From [Clostridium] saccharolyticum WM1 (GTDB lineage Bacteria; Bacillota; Clostridia; Lachnospirales; Lachnospiraceae): 64,000 bases of DNA. A model generated the notes under the pieces. It saw nothing but the letters and a program-made list of their open reading frames with translations. It was not told the DNA's origin and searched no databases. The stretch is taken from contig NC_014376.1 in NCBI RefSeq assembly GCF_000144625.1, positions 3,100,001 through 3,164,000 of the forward strand. The letters are read 5' to 3'. This document shows positions 43,090 to 51,234 of the stretch, in pieces. The position numbers were made by a program, and so were the translations under genes. How positions within the stretch are numbered: position 1 is the first letter of the stretch; every line of letters begins with the position of its first letter.

Positions 43090-43802
43090 TGTATAAAAAT
43101 AAGACTTTTTTAGCGATCATACCTGCCCGAAGCGGTTCCAAGGGAGTTAAGGATAAAAATATCAAAGAAATCAACCGTAAGCCGCTTATGGCATATACAA
43201 TAGAAGCCTGCAAGAACTCCGGAATATTCGATGAGATCCTGGTTTCCACAGACTCAGTCAGATACGCAAGGATCGCAGAAGGTTTCGGAGCCAGTGTTCC
43301 CTTTCTGCGCCCTGAGAAGCTGGCATCTGACCAGGCTTCCTCAAATGATGTCATTCTCCACGCCTTAGATGAAATGATGTGCATAGGAAAAACCTTTGAC
43401 TGCTTCATGCTTTTGCAGCCTACCTCACCTCTCAGAAATGAGATTCACATAATAGAAAGCGCTGATCTCCTGATAAAGCATAAGGCCGATTCCGTTATCA
43501 GCGTCTGCAAGTCAGATCCCACCTCTTACTTAACCGTCCAGCTTACGGATGAGGGGACCGTGAGGGTCCCATTCCTAAATAAAAAACAGGTCAGAAGACA
43601 GGATATCCAGCCCGAATACCGCATCAACGGGGCTATTTATCTGGCTCTGACCAGTTATTATATCAATCATAAAAGCTTTTATGAGGGAAGAACCCTGCCT
43701 TACTTTATGAGTGCCTTTGATTCGGTTGATATTGACAATGATTTTCAGCTAAAAATAGCGGAACTGCTTTTGCTTGACAAATATTCCTCAACCAGGGCTT
43801 AA
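43077..43802 (+). CDS. neuA: CMP-nonulosonate cytidylyltransferase, NeuA/LegF-like
   Basis: A 241-residue enzyme with the signature 'AIIPARSGSKGVKDKNIKEI' and 'LQPTSPLRNEIHIIESADLL'. It activates the nine-carbon sugar with CTP to CMP-sugar, the donor used by Maf-type transferases. Last gene of the pathway; a second ATG five bases later is possible. It converges on the M20 peptidase gene. Confidence 0.9.
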   Translation: MEAVMYKNKTFLAIIPARSGSKGVKDKNIKEINRKPLMAYTIEACKNSGIFDEILVSTDSVRYARIAEGFGASVPFLRPEKLASDQASSNDVILHALDEMMCIGKTFDCFMLLQPTSPLRNEIHIIESADLLIKHKADSVISVCKSDPTSYLTVQLTDEGTVRVPFLNKKQVRRQDIQPEYRINGAIYLALTSYYINHKSFYEGRTLPYFMSAFDSVDIDNDFQLKIAELLLLDKYSSTRA

Positions 43803-43812
43803 AAATGGTCCG

Positions 43813-44955
43813 TCAATTTTTATCGGTGATCAGGCCCAAAGCAAGAAGTGCACTTTTTTCAAGTTCTTCCACGGTTGTAAATTCATTTGGCGTATGAACT
43901 TCATTCATTCCGCAGGCCACCACGATCCCCCGGATCCCGTTGCGGACGAAGTGGTTGTTATCGCTGCCGCCCAGGGTATACTGAGTGGAGCCTTTTAAGC
44001 CCAGGGATAAGCATACCCGCTTAAACCGTTCCACCACCTCTTCGCTTCCGCCTATTTCATAGGCTTCGATCTGCTTTTCCACAGCGGTTTCCAGGCTTCC
44101 CCCGAATTCTGCCGCCGTTTGTTCAAATACGGCTTTCAGCTTATCCCATTCCTCCAGCGCCCTGTGATTCTTTAAACTCCGGATCTCACCTAACACAACG
44201 CACTCGCCGGATACAATGTTGGTCTGCTTTCCGCCGGCTATTTTTCCGATGTTCACGGTGGTATCTTCATCCACCCACCCTTGCTTAAGCCGGGAAACAG
44301 CATGGGCTGTGAGCTCAATGGCATTGATCCCAAGCTGGGGGCAAAAGCCTGCATGGGCATTTTTCCCCTTTACCTTGATTTCAAAGGAAAGAAGGGTGGG
44401 CGCTGCTGTTGCCGCCAGGCCGGTCTCCCCGCTTAAGTCGAATACATAGGCCTGTTTTGATTTTATCCTGGAATAGTCAATAAGCTGGCTTCCTTTTCCG
44501 TAATTCTCTTCCGCTACAGGAAACAGGACTTCAATATCGGGATGGGGCAGGCTGTTTTCCTTTGCCGCCCGGACAGCCTCCAATATGGCGGCGATCCCGG
44601 AAAGGTCATCGGCTCCAAGGACAGTATTACCTTCCGAAGTGATCCTTCCCTGCTCATCCTCCACCGCTCTCTTTACCTTACCAGGCTTTACCGTATCCAT
44701 ATGGGCCGAAAGCAATATTGGTGCGGAATTTAAGGTTCCCTTTAGAAAGCCGTAAAGATTTCCCGTAGGCGCCCCGGTTCCATATTCCGGCAACTTTTCT
44801 TTCAGCCGGTAACCGGCATCATCCTCCCACACTTCAAATCCAAGCTGCTTTAATTCTCCTGTCAGATAGTCTGCAATTTCCCGTTCCTGATAGGTTTCTG
44901 AATCAAATTCCACCATTTTTTTAAATTGGCCAACAAGCCTGCTTCTATGAATCAT
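43813..44955 (-). CDS. M20-family metallopeptidase, PepT-like
   Basis: A 380-residue zinc peptidase. 'LLSAHMDTVKPGK' (His/Asp metal site) near residue 80, 'NTVLGADDLSGIAAILEAV' near residue 112 and 'LFPVAEENYGKGSQLIDYSR' with the catalytic Glu near residue 148. The insertion domain follows ('GKNAHAGFCPQLGINAIELT'). Similar to tripeptidase PepT/PepT2. Cytosolic, stand-alone gene. Confidence 0.87.
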   Translation of the reverse strand: MIHRSRLVGQFKKMVEFDSETYQEREIADYLTGELKQLGFEVWEDDAGYRLKEKLPEYGTGAPTGNLYGFLKGTLNSAPILLSAHMDTVKPGKVKRAVEDEQGRITSEGNTVLGADDLSGIAAILEAVRAAKENSLPHPDIEVLFPVAEENYGKGSQLIDYSRIKSKQAYVFDLSGETGLAATAAPTLLSFEIKVKGKNAHAGFCPQLGINAIELTAHAVSRLKQGWVDEDTTVNIGKIAGGKQTNIVSGECVVLGEIRSLKNHRALEEWDKLKAVFEQTAAEFGGSLETAVEKQIEAYEIGGSEEVVERFKRVCLSLGLKGSTQYTLGGSDNNHFVRNGIRGIVVACGMNEVHTPNEFTTVEELEKSALLALGLITDKN

Positions 44956-45137
44956 ACGGTCACCTGCTCTTTTCCTATGAGTTTGTTTTTATCCTAATTA
45001 TACACGAACTCCCAGCCGTATGCACTATTTTCTCTGCTGTGGATGACGACATTAATCCGATGGCTTTAAAAAGGTCCGGGGATCTGTCTCCGAGAGCAAC
45101 GCCAAGGACAGGCATGCTAGACTCTGGCTCATTACCT

Positions 45138-46070
45138 TCACGAGAATAAGGGGGTGGACAGATATCGGTCACCGGAGTCCGGCAACAGGACCACAATGGT
45201 CTTTCCCTTGTTTTCCGGTCTCTCTGCCAGAAGCTTTGCAGCCTTCAGTGCAGCTCCTGAGGAGATTCCTACCAGAATACCTTCTGATACTGCAAATGCC
45301 TTTCCTTCCTTAAATGCGTCCTCGTTTTCAACTGTAATAATTTCATCGTAAATTCCCGTATCCAGCACTTCCGGGACAAAGCCTGCACCGATTCCCTGGA
45401 TCTTGTGAGGACCTGGCTTGCCTCCGGAAAGCACCGGGCTGCTTGCCGGTTCCACGGCTACGATTTTGACCTCCGGTTTCTTTTCTTTTAAATATTCTCC
45501 CACACCTGTGATGGTTCCGCCTGTACCGACGCCGGCAACAAAAATATCCACAGCCCCGTCTGTCTGTTCCCAGATCTCCGGGCCGGTAGTTTCCTTGTGT
45601 ACTTTAGGATTTGCCGGGTTTACAAACTGTCCCAGGATGATGGAACCAGGTATGCTGGCTTTCAGCTCCTCTGCTTTCTCAATGGCACCCTTCATGCCCT
45701 TTGCACCTTCCGTCAGCTCCAGCTCTGCGCCGTAGGCTTTTAATAAGTTTCTCCGTTCCACACTCATGGTGTCAGGAAGTGTCAGAATGGTTCTGTAGCC
45801 TTTGGCTGCCGCTACTGCAGCCAGACCGATTCCCGTGTTACCTGATGTTGGTTCAATGATGGTCGCCCCGGGTTTTAAAACTCCTTTTTCCTCTGCATCC
45901 CGGATCATAGCAAGGGCAATCCTGTCTTTTACGGAACCTGCCGGATTTAAGTATTCCAGCTTAGCCAAAAGTGTAGCGCCTTCGATCCCTTCCTTTGCAC
46001 TGTATCGGTTTAATTTAAGGATCGGGGTTCCACCAATAAGCTCCACTGCACTTTCTTTCATTGTACCCAT
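45138..46070 (-). CDS. cysK: Cysteine synthase A
   Basis: A 310-residue O-acetylserine sulfhydrylase, the last step of cysteine synthesis. The PLP lysine is in '[18 protein letters not shown]', the substrate loop is '[20 protein letters not shown]' and the phosphate loop is '[15 protein letters not shown]'. Ribosome site ACGGAGGTAAAG. The C-terminus ends '[13 protein letters not shown]', normal for the family. An upstream leader with a Cys-codon peptide and a terminator points to attenuation. Confidence 0.95.
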   Translation of the reverse strand: MGTMKESAVELIGGTPILKLNRYSAKEGIEGATLLAKLEYLNPAGSVKDRIALAMIRDAEEKGVLKPGATIIEPTSGNTGIGLAAVAAAKGYRTILTLPDTMSVERRNLLKAYGAELELTEGAKGMKGAIEKAEELKASIPGSIILGQFVNPANPKVHKETTGPEIWEQTDGAVDIFVAGVGTGGTITGVGEYLKEKKPEVKIVAVEPASSPVLSGGKPGPHKIQGIGAGFVPEVLDTGIYDEIITVENEDAFKEGKAFAVSEGILVGISSGAALKAAKLLAERPENKGKTIVVLLPDSGDRYLSTPLFS

Positions 46071-46117
46071 ATTCTTTACCTCCGTTTTTATATGATATTT
46101 ATTAGTTTGATTGATAT

Positions 46118-46200
46118 AAAAATAGCAGCCGCCAATTACGGCACCTGCTCTTTTGTTCCACTTGTAATAGGAAAGCTTCTCCTATACTAAGCTGCCAGGT
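46118..46200 (-). promoter_or_regulatory. Attenuator hairpins in the cysK leader
   Basis: Transcript order: ACCTGGCAGC (46191-46200), an ATAGGA/TCCTAT hairpin (46167-46185), then a terminator helix GCAGGTGCC/GGCGGCTGC (46125-46148) followed by T's (46118-46123). The ACCTG of the first segment can instead pair with CAGGT of the terminator's left arm, giving mutually exclusive folds. Confidence 0.6.
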
Positions 46201-46213
46201 ATCATAATAAGCA

Positions 46214-46309
46214 TTACAACAAAACTGTATCCATTTTCATACAGACTGTCTGACAACAACATCCATTATTTAAAAATTCATAATGATTTATTCCCTTATT
46301 TATTTTCAT
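46214..46309 (-). CDS. Cysteine-rich leader peptide of cysK
   Basis: A 31-residue frame starting MKINKGINHYEFLNNG and continuing with three consecutive TGT Cys codons (17-19), then Q-T-V and a fourth Cys. It begins about 45-50 bp after the promoter's predicted start and ends 144 bp ahead of cysK. The ribosome site (AAGAGATG) is weak. Ribosome stalling at the Cys codons when Cys-tRNA is low would change folding of the downstream leader. Confidence 0.6.
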   Translation of the reverse strand: MKINKGINHYEFLNNGCCCQTVCMKMDTVLL

Positions 46310-46362
46310 AGGATCATCTCTTTTCATTGCATATATGTTTAATAGGTTTATATGTTATAATT

Positions 46363-46391
46363 ATATTAATCCATCAGCAGAAATGTGTCAA
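46363..46391 (-). promoter_or_regulatory. Promoter of the cysK leader transcript
   Basis: TTGACA (46386-46391), 17-bp spacer, TAATAT (46363-46368). AT-rich sequence downstream (46325-46360) could hold a regulator site. Confidence 0.6.
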
Positions 46392-46543
46392 TACCTTTTT
46401 GCAATATTTTAAATTCTTTCCTTCCCCGGCAACTGCATTCCAAAGCTACCTGGCTGCCTTTTGTTCGATTTATTCTAGTTTTTTCTGATATAACAGGATA
46501 AATCTGGCAATACTAATGGAAAACAAAATTAGGAGGATGTACA

Positions 46544-47137
46544 ATGGTTACACTGAAAGACAGCATGACAAAAGAAAATCTTTTAAAAGCCTTTGCTGGA
46601 GAATGCCAGGCCTGGCGGCGTTACGAATTTGCCGCATCCCAGTCTAAAAACCAGAATCTTCAGGTTTTATACTGGCTTTTCCATTATACCGGAAGCCAGG
46701 AAAAGGAGCACGCAGAAATATTTTATAACCATTTAAGAGAATTCCACGGACAGGAAATCTCCATAAGTGCCGATTATCCTATTGACAATTCCAATAACAT
46801 ACTGGAGCTTCTGCAGCTTTCCGCCAAGCATGAAGCGGCCGAGCATGATACGATTTACAAATCCTTCGGTGACATCGCAAAGGAGGAGGGTTTTTCCCAT
46901 ATCGCGAATTCCTTTTATATGATTGCCGAGATTGAACAGATACACAGCCAGCGGTTTGCCCAATACGCACAGCTGGTTCAGAATAACAAGCTGTTTGAAA
47001 ACGAAACACCTACAGAATATATCTGCTTAAACTGCGGCCACGTCCACAAGGGCAACAAGGCTCCGCAAGTCTGTCCGGTCTGCAGTCATAACCAGGGATT
47101 CTTTGTCCGCCGGGATGACTCACCCTTTGGAAAATAA
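46544..47137 (+). CDS. rbr: Rubrerythrin
   Basis: A 197-residue diiron protein that removes peroxide in anaerobes. Ligand motifs 'KAFAGECQAWRRYEFAA' and 'YTGSQEKEHAEIFYNHL' in the first half, 'KHEAAEHDTIYKSFGDIA' and 'MIAEIEQIHSQRF' in the second, then a rubredoxin-like C-terminus with 'CLNCGHVHKG' and 'CPVCSH'. Ribosome site AGGAGG. Divergent from cysK. Confidence 0.95.
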   Translation: MVTLKDSMTKENLLKAFAGECQAWRRYEFAASQSKNQNLQVLYWLFHYTGSQEKEHAEIFYNHLREFHGQEISISADYPIDNSNNILELLQLSAKHEAAEHDTIYKSFGDIAKEEGFSHIANSFYMIAEIEQIHSQRFAQYAQLVQNNKLFENETPTEYICLNCGHVHKGNKAPQVCPVCSHNQGFFVRRDDSPFGK

Positions 47138-47157
47138 AAAGGATCTAACAATAAGGA

Positions 47158-47211
47158 AAAACGCAAAAAAGCCTGCAAAACATAATGTTTATGCAGGTTT
47201 TTGCGTTTTTT
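47158..47211 (+). terminator. Terminator of rubrerythrin gene
   Basis: Long hairpin with arms AAAACGCAAAAA...CCTGCA and TGCAGG...TTTTTGCGTTTT, ending in T's, 20 bp after the stop. Confidence 0.88.
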
Positions 47212-47261
47212 AATAGATCCGGCTTAAATGACAAAGGATGAAAGAAATTCCCACAAATCCG

Positions 47262-48446
47262 TTACAGCTCTTTTACGGCCCGCTCCAGGCTTTCCATCGC
47301 CTGCTTCAGCAGAGACCGGGGACATGCGGGATTGATCCTTTCGAATCCTTCTCCTGCAGAACCGAACATGGCACCGCTGTCCAGCCAAAGCCCAGCCTTC
47401 TTTATGATCAGGTCTTCTCTTTCCTCCTCCGTAAGATCCAGCTCTCTGAAATCCAGCCATACCAGATAGGTCCCTTCCGGTTCTATGAGCCTGATCCCGG
47501 GTATTTTTTCCTTTAAAAAATCCCGTACATAGGAAATGTTTGCTCTTAAGTATTCCATAAGCTGATTATGCCAATCTCCTCCATAGCGGTACGCCGCTTC
47601 ACATGCGGTCAGGCCCAGGGTGTTAAGCTGGCTGTATCCGGCCGCTCCCATCTGTCTGCGAAATCTCCGCCTTAGCTTCTGATCGGCAATAAAGATATTG
47701 GAAATCTGCAGGCCCGCCAGGTTAAAGGTCTTACTGGGCGAGGTGCAGGTAATGGTCCTTTTTCTCAGTTCTTCGCTTAAGTCTGCAAAAACCTGGTGTT
47801 TTCCCTCAAAGACAAAATCCTGGTGAATTTCGTCACTGACCACTATGATGTTTCTTCGAATGCAGATCTCTCCTAACCGTTCCAGTTCTTCCCTGGTCCA
47901 GACCCTCCCTACCGGATTATGGGGATTGCATAATAAAAATAATTTAACCTGGAATTGCTCTGCTTTTCTTTCAAGGTCTTCAAAATCCATATGGTACCTG
48001 CCGTCTTCTCCAAGATACAGGGGATTGTCCACAAGGATTCTGTCATTCTCTTCAATGACTTCGCTGAAGGGATAATACACTGGCTTCTGGATCATGATCC
48101 CTTCCCCGGGATCTGTAAACGCCTGGACTGCCATAGCTAAGGCAAATACCACCCCAGGTGTTTTGACCAGCCAACTGCTTTCTACATTCCAGTTATGTCT
48201 TTTTTTCATCCAGTCCTGAACTGCTTCAAAATAGTCATCCTGGACCTCACTGTAGCCGAAAATCCCATGCTCCACTCTCTCATGAAGAGCTTCCAGGATT
48301 TTTCCGCATACCTTAAAATCCATATCCGCCACCCACAGGGGAAGGAGGTTTTCCGGCTTTCCACTCTGCAGGGCAAAATCATACTTAATGCTGTTTGTAT
48401 TGTTACGGTCAATTATCTTGTCAAAATCAATGGTTTCCTTACACAT
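47262..48446 (-). CDS. patB: MalY/PatB-family cystathionine beta-lyase
   Basis: A 394-residue class I/II aminotransferase-fold lyase that cleaves cystathionine to homocysteine. 'LPLWVADMDFKVCGKILEAL' near residue 35, 'LCNPHNPVGRVWTREELERL' near residue 170, 'VSDEIHQDFVF' and the PLP lysine 'CTSPSKTFNLAGLQISNIFI' near residue 235. Its start overlaps the end of the gamma-synthase-like gene by 8 bp, so they form an operon for transsulfuration. Confidence 0.88.
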   Translation of the reverse strand: MCKETIDFDKIIDRNNTNSIKYDFALQSGKPENLLPLWVADMDFKVCGKILEALHERVEHGIFGYSEVQDDYFEAVQDWMKKRHNWNVESSWLVKTPGVVFALAMAVQAFTDPGEGIMIQKPVYYPFSEVIEENDRILVDNPLYLGEDGRYHMDFEDLERKAEQFQVKLFLLCNPHNPVGRVWTREELERLGEICIRRNIIVVSDEIHQDFVFEGKHQVFADLSEELRKRTITCTSPSKTFNLAGLQISNIFIADQKLRRRFRRQMGAAGYSQLNTLGLTACEAAYRYGGDWHNQLMEYLRANISYVRDFLKEKIPGIRLIEPEGTYLVWLDFRELDLTEEEREDLIIKKAGLWLDSGAMFGSAGEGFERINPACPRSLLKQAMESLERAVKEL

Positions 48447-49593
48447 AAAATATCCGCTCCAATTCCTCTATCAAATCTTCTGTATCTTCAATTCCCACGG
48501 ACAGCCTTAAAATTCTGTCAGTGACACCGTTGGCGGCCAGAATCTCCCTGGGTACATCGGCATGGGTCTGGGTAATGGGATAAGTGACCAGGGTTTCCAC
48601 ACCGCCCAGGCTTTCCGCAAAGTGAATGAGCTTTACATCCTTTAGGATCCGGTGGGCCAGTTCTTTTGTCTCCACTTCAAAGGTGACCATGCATCCAAAT
48701 CCCCTTGCCTGCTTTTTGCAGACCTCATGGCCGGGATGGTCTGGGATTCCAGGATAATACACCTTTGTCACCTTCTTTTCCCGACGCAGCCATTCAACCA
48801 TCCTTCTGGCATTTACCTCTCCCCGTTCCATGCGGATAGCAAGGGTTTTGATTCCTCTTAACAGGAGCCAGCTGTCAAATGGAGCCAGACCGGAACCCAC
48901 TGTCTTTATGATAAATCTCAGCCTCCCGGCTATCTCTGCTGAAGAAGTGACCAGAAAGCCTGCCATGGTATCGTTATGACCGCCTAAGTATTTGGTTCCG
49001 CTGTGAACCACAAGATCAGCCCCAAGTGTTAAGGGGTTCTGGAAATAGGGAGATAAAAACGTATTGTCAACGATCAATAGCAGATGGTTCTTCTTCGCTA
49101 TTTCTGCCAGTTTTTCAATGTCTATGACATTCATCATGGGATTGGTGGGTGTCTCAATAAAGATGGCTTTCGTGTTCTCTCCCACCAGCTTTTCAAATTC
49201 CCTTAAATCCCCGGCGGAACAGTCCACAGAGCTGAACAAAATCCCGTTCTTTTTGCTGATATTATCGAAAAGGCGGATGCTTCCCCCATATAAATCACAG
49301 TCCGTAATGATATGATCTCCCGGCTGAAACAATTCCATCATAGCCGTGATCGCTGCCATTCCGCTGGAAAATGCAAGAGCATCCATTCCGTGTTCAAGGG
49401 AGGATACCACCTTTTCCAACTGCTCCCTGGTAGGATTCTGCAGACGGCTGTAATCATAACCGGTGCTTTCCCCGATTCCTTTGTGAGCAAAGGTAGCTGT
49501 CTGGTAAATAGGAAAGCTGATGGCCCCGGACTTGTCCGTAGAACTTCCTTCCCCATTGCCGTATAAACACTTTGTAGAAATTCCGTATTCCAT
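48439..49593 (-). CDS. metB: Cystathionine gamma-synthase/lyase family enzyme
   Basis: A 384-residue Cys/Met-metabolism PLP enzyme. 'SFPIYQTATFAHKGIGES' near residue 25, 'DYSRLQNPTREQLEKVVSSL', and the PLP lysine 'VVHSGTKYLGGHNDTMAG' near residue 195. Synthase and lyase activities cannot be told apart by eye; the patB neighbour favours the synthase direction. The ATG at 49593 follows AAAGAGGGG; the longer frame to 49668 has none. A TTGACA lies upstream near 49650. Confidence 0.85.
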   Translation of the reverse strand: MEYGISTKCLYGNGEGSSTDKSGAISFPIYQTATFAHKGIGESTGYDYSRLQNPTREQLEKVVSSLEHGMDALAFSSGMAAITAMMELFQPGDHIITDCDLYGGSIRLFDNISKKNGILFSSVDCSAGDLREFEKLVGENTKAIFIETPTNPMMNVIDIEKLAEIAKKNHLLLIVDNTFLSPYFQNPLTLGADLVVHSGTKYLGGHNDTMAGFLVTSSAEIAGRLRFIIKTVGSGLAPFDSWLLLRGIKTLAIRMERGEVNARRMVEWLRREKKVTKVYYPGIPDHPGHEVCKKQARGFGCMVTFEVETKELAHRILKDVKLIHFAESLGGVETLVTYPITQTHADVPREILAANGVTDRILRLSVGIEDTEDLIEELERIFYV

Positions 49594-49732
49594 AATTATT
49601 CCCCTCTTTCCCATGCATGGAATCATGCTTTTATTCTTTCCATAAGTATACCAATCGTATGGTGTCAACCGTTATTACTTAAAAACAATAGTCTGTTATA
49701 GCTTATTCCTATTGAATAAAGAACTTTTTTCC

Positions 49733-49772
49733 TGGGTTGAATACCTATTCAACCCATGGTAAAATAGGTATT
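49733..49772. promoter_or_regulatory. Overlapping inverted repeats between metB-like and Rrf2 genes
   Basis: GGGTTGAA (49733-49740) pairs with TTCAACCC (49747-49754), and AATACCTATT (49740-49749) pairs with AATAGGTATT (49763-49772). Together they look like a regulator-binding region for the Rrf2 protein, possibly acting on both genes. Confidence 0.55.
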
Positions 49773-49804
49773 GACATACTATATTGTTTATAAGGTGGTA
49801 TCCT

Positions 49805-50236
49805 ATGAAAATATCTACACGAGGCCGTTATTCCCTACGGATGATGATTGATTTAGCCGAGCATTATAACGATGAGTTCATTGCTTTAAAGGACATTTCC
49901 AAAAGGCAGAATATTTCAAAAAAATATCTGGAACAAATTGTTCCATTCCTAAACCGCAGCAACCTTCTCACTACCTACCGGGGTCACATGGGAGGGTACA
50001 AACTGGCAAGACATCCTTCCCAGATAACCATTGGAGATATATTGCTCAGTTCAGAGGGGAGCTTGAATCCTGTCAGCTGCATGGACAATGATCCCAGCAT
50101 ATGTGCCAGACAGGAGGATTGTCTGACTCTTCCCATCTGGCAGGGACTGTCTGAAGTCATTGCTGATTATTTAAACGGCATTACCTTACAGGACATTCTT
50201 GACAGGCGCCCGGATTCTCCTGAATACTATATTTAA
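49805..50236 (+). CDS. Rrf2-family regulator with three cysteines
   Basis: A 143-residue winged-helix regulator starting MKISTRGRYSLRMMIDLAEH, with HTH 'KDISKRQNISKKYLEQIVPF' and wing 'GHMGGYKLAR'. It has Cys at 'CMDNDPSICARQEDC' (C-x7-C-x5-C), a spacing like the Fe-S cluster ligands of IscR/NsrR. So it may sense iron-sulfur status, although its place beside metB/patB recalls CymR of sulfur control. Start at 49805 follows AAGGTGG. Confidence 0.87.
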   Translation: MKISTRGRYSLRMMIDLAEHYNDEFIALKDISKRQNISKKYLEQIVPFLNRSNLLTTYRGHMGGYKLARHPSQITIGDILLSSEGSLNPVSCMDNDPSICARQEDCLTLPIWQGLSEVIADYLNGITLQDILDRRPDSPEYYI

Positions 50237-50240
50237 CTGG

Positions 50241-51149
50241 TCAGAGCACCTGTTTTTCGTATTTTTTCAGCTCCGTAATATATTTTTCACCCAGAATACT
50301 TAAGGGCATTTTCTTCTTTTTTATATAGCCGATCCTCATCTTGTCATGGGTATTAAGAGGAATTGCCCTGTATTCATTTCCGTTTAAATCTTCACAAATG
50401 ATCCCGGAGCAAAGGGTATAGCCGTTTAATCCCACCATAAGGTTTAATAGGGTGGCCCTGTCATCCGCTTTTATGATCTGCTTATATTCATAAGTGCTGA
50501 ACACTTCCTCCGCCAGGTAAAAGGAATTGTTGTTTCCCTGTTCAAAGGACAGGCAGGGATATATCTTTAAATCATCAAATTCAATCAGTTCCTTTTCTGC
50601 CAGGGGATTGCCCTTCCACAAAAATACGTAGATCCCGCACTGGAATAAGTCCACAAATTCCAGTTCCTTATCATAGAGGATCTTTTCTAAGGCTTTCTGG
50701 TTAAAATCATTTAAATACAGAATTCCCAATTCGCTTTTCTGGTTTCTCACATTTTCAATCACTTCATAGGTTTTGGTTTCATGGACAGCAAATTCATAAT
50801 CATCCATCCCAAATTCCTTTGCCATATGAATAAAGGCCTGGACTGCAAAGGTATAATGCTGCATGGATACACTGAATTTCTTCTTAAATTTTTCCCGCTT
50901 TACGAACCGTTCCTCCAACTGGCGGTATTGCTCCAGCATCTGTCTGGCATAGCCGAGAAATTCCTCTCCTTCCGGCGTGATCACGATTCCCCGGTTGGAG
51001 CGCAAAAAAAGCTTCATTCCGATTTCTTCTTCCAGATCCCGGATGGTGCTTGATAAGCTGGGCTGGGTGATAAACAGCTCAGCAGCTGCCTTGTTCATGG
51101 ATTTTCGATTTGAAATGCATATGGCATAACGCAGTTGCTGTAATGTCAT
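50241..51149 (-). CDS. LysR-family transcription regulator
   Basis: A 302-residue LTTR with N-terminal HTH 'MTLQQLRYAICISNRKSMNK' and 'AAAELFITQPSLSSTIRDLE', then a periplasmic-binding-like sensor domain. The start at 51149 follows AAAGGAGAG. It lies between metB/patB and metY and so may respond to a sulfur metabolite such as O-acetylserine or O-acetylhomoserine; that is inference. Confidence 0.88.
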   Translation of the reverse strand: MTLQQLRYAICISNRKSMNKAAAELFITQPSLSSTIRDLEEEIGMKLFLRSNRGIVITPEGEEFLGYARQMLEQYRQLEERFVKREKFKKKFSVSMQHYTFAVQAFIHMAKEFGMDDYEFAVHETKTYEVIENVRNQKSELGILYLNDFNQKALEKILYDKELEFVDLFQCGIYVFLWKGNPLAEKELIEFDDLKIYPCLSFEQGNNNSFYLAEEVFSTYEYKQIIKADDRATLLNLMVGLNGYTLCSGIICEDLNGNEYRAIPLNTHDKMRIGYIKKKKMPLSILGEKYITELKKYEKQVL

Positions 51150-51183
51150 GATCTCTCCTTTCCTCATACCTGGCGCTCAAAGA

Positions 51184-51206
51184 GCTGCCATAGAAGCTAT
51201 GGCAGC
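51184..51206 (-). terminator. Terminator of metY
   Basis: Perfect hairpin GCTGCCATA/TATGGCAGC with a 5-base loop, 28 bp past the metY stop; weak T tail. Confidence 0.65.
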
Positions 51207-51234
51207 CTGTTTTAAATCCTGTTAAGCTTAAGTG

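Noticed and set aside
44975..45196. Small minus-strand protein overlapping the end of cysK
   Set aside because: It overlaps cysK in another frame and has no ribosome site or family.
46071..46391. Cysteine T-box or SAM riboswitch ahead of cysK
   Set aside because: No T-box GGTGG motif, no AGAGA stem I and no S-box core are seen; the Cys-codon peptide and hairpins explain the leader better.
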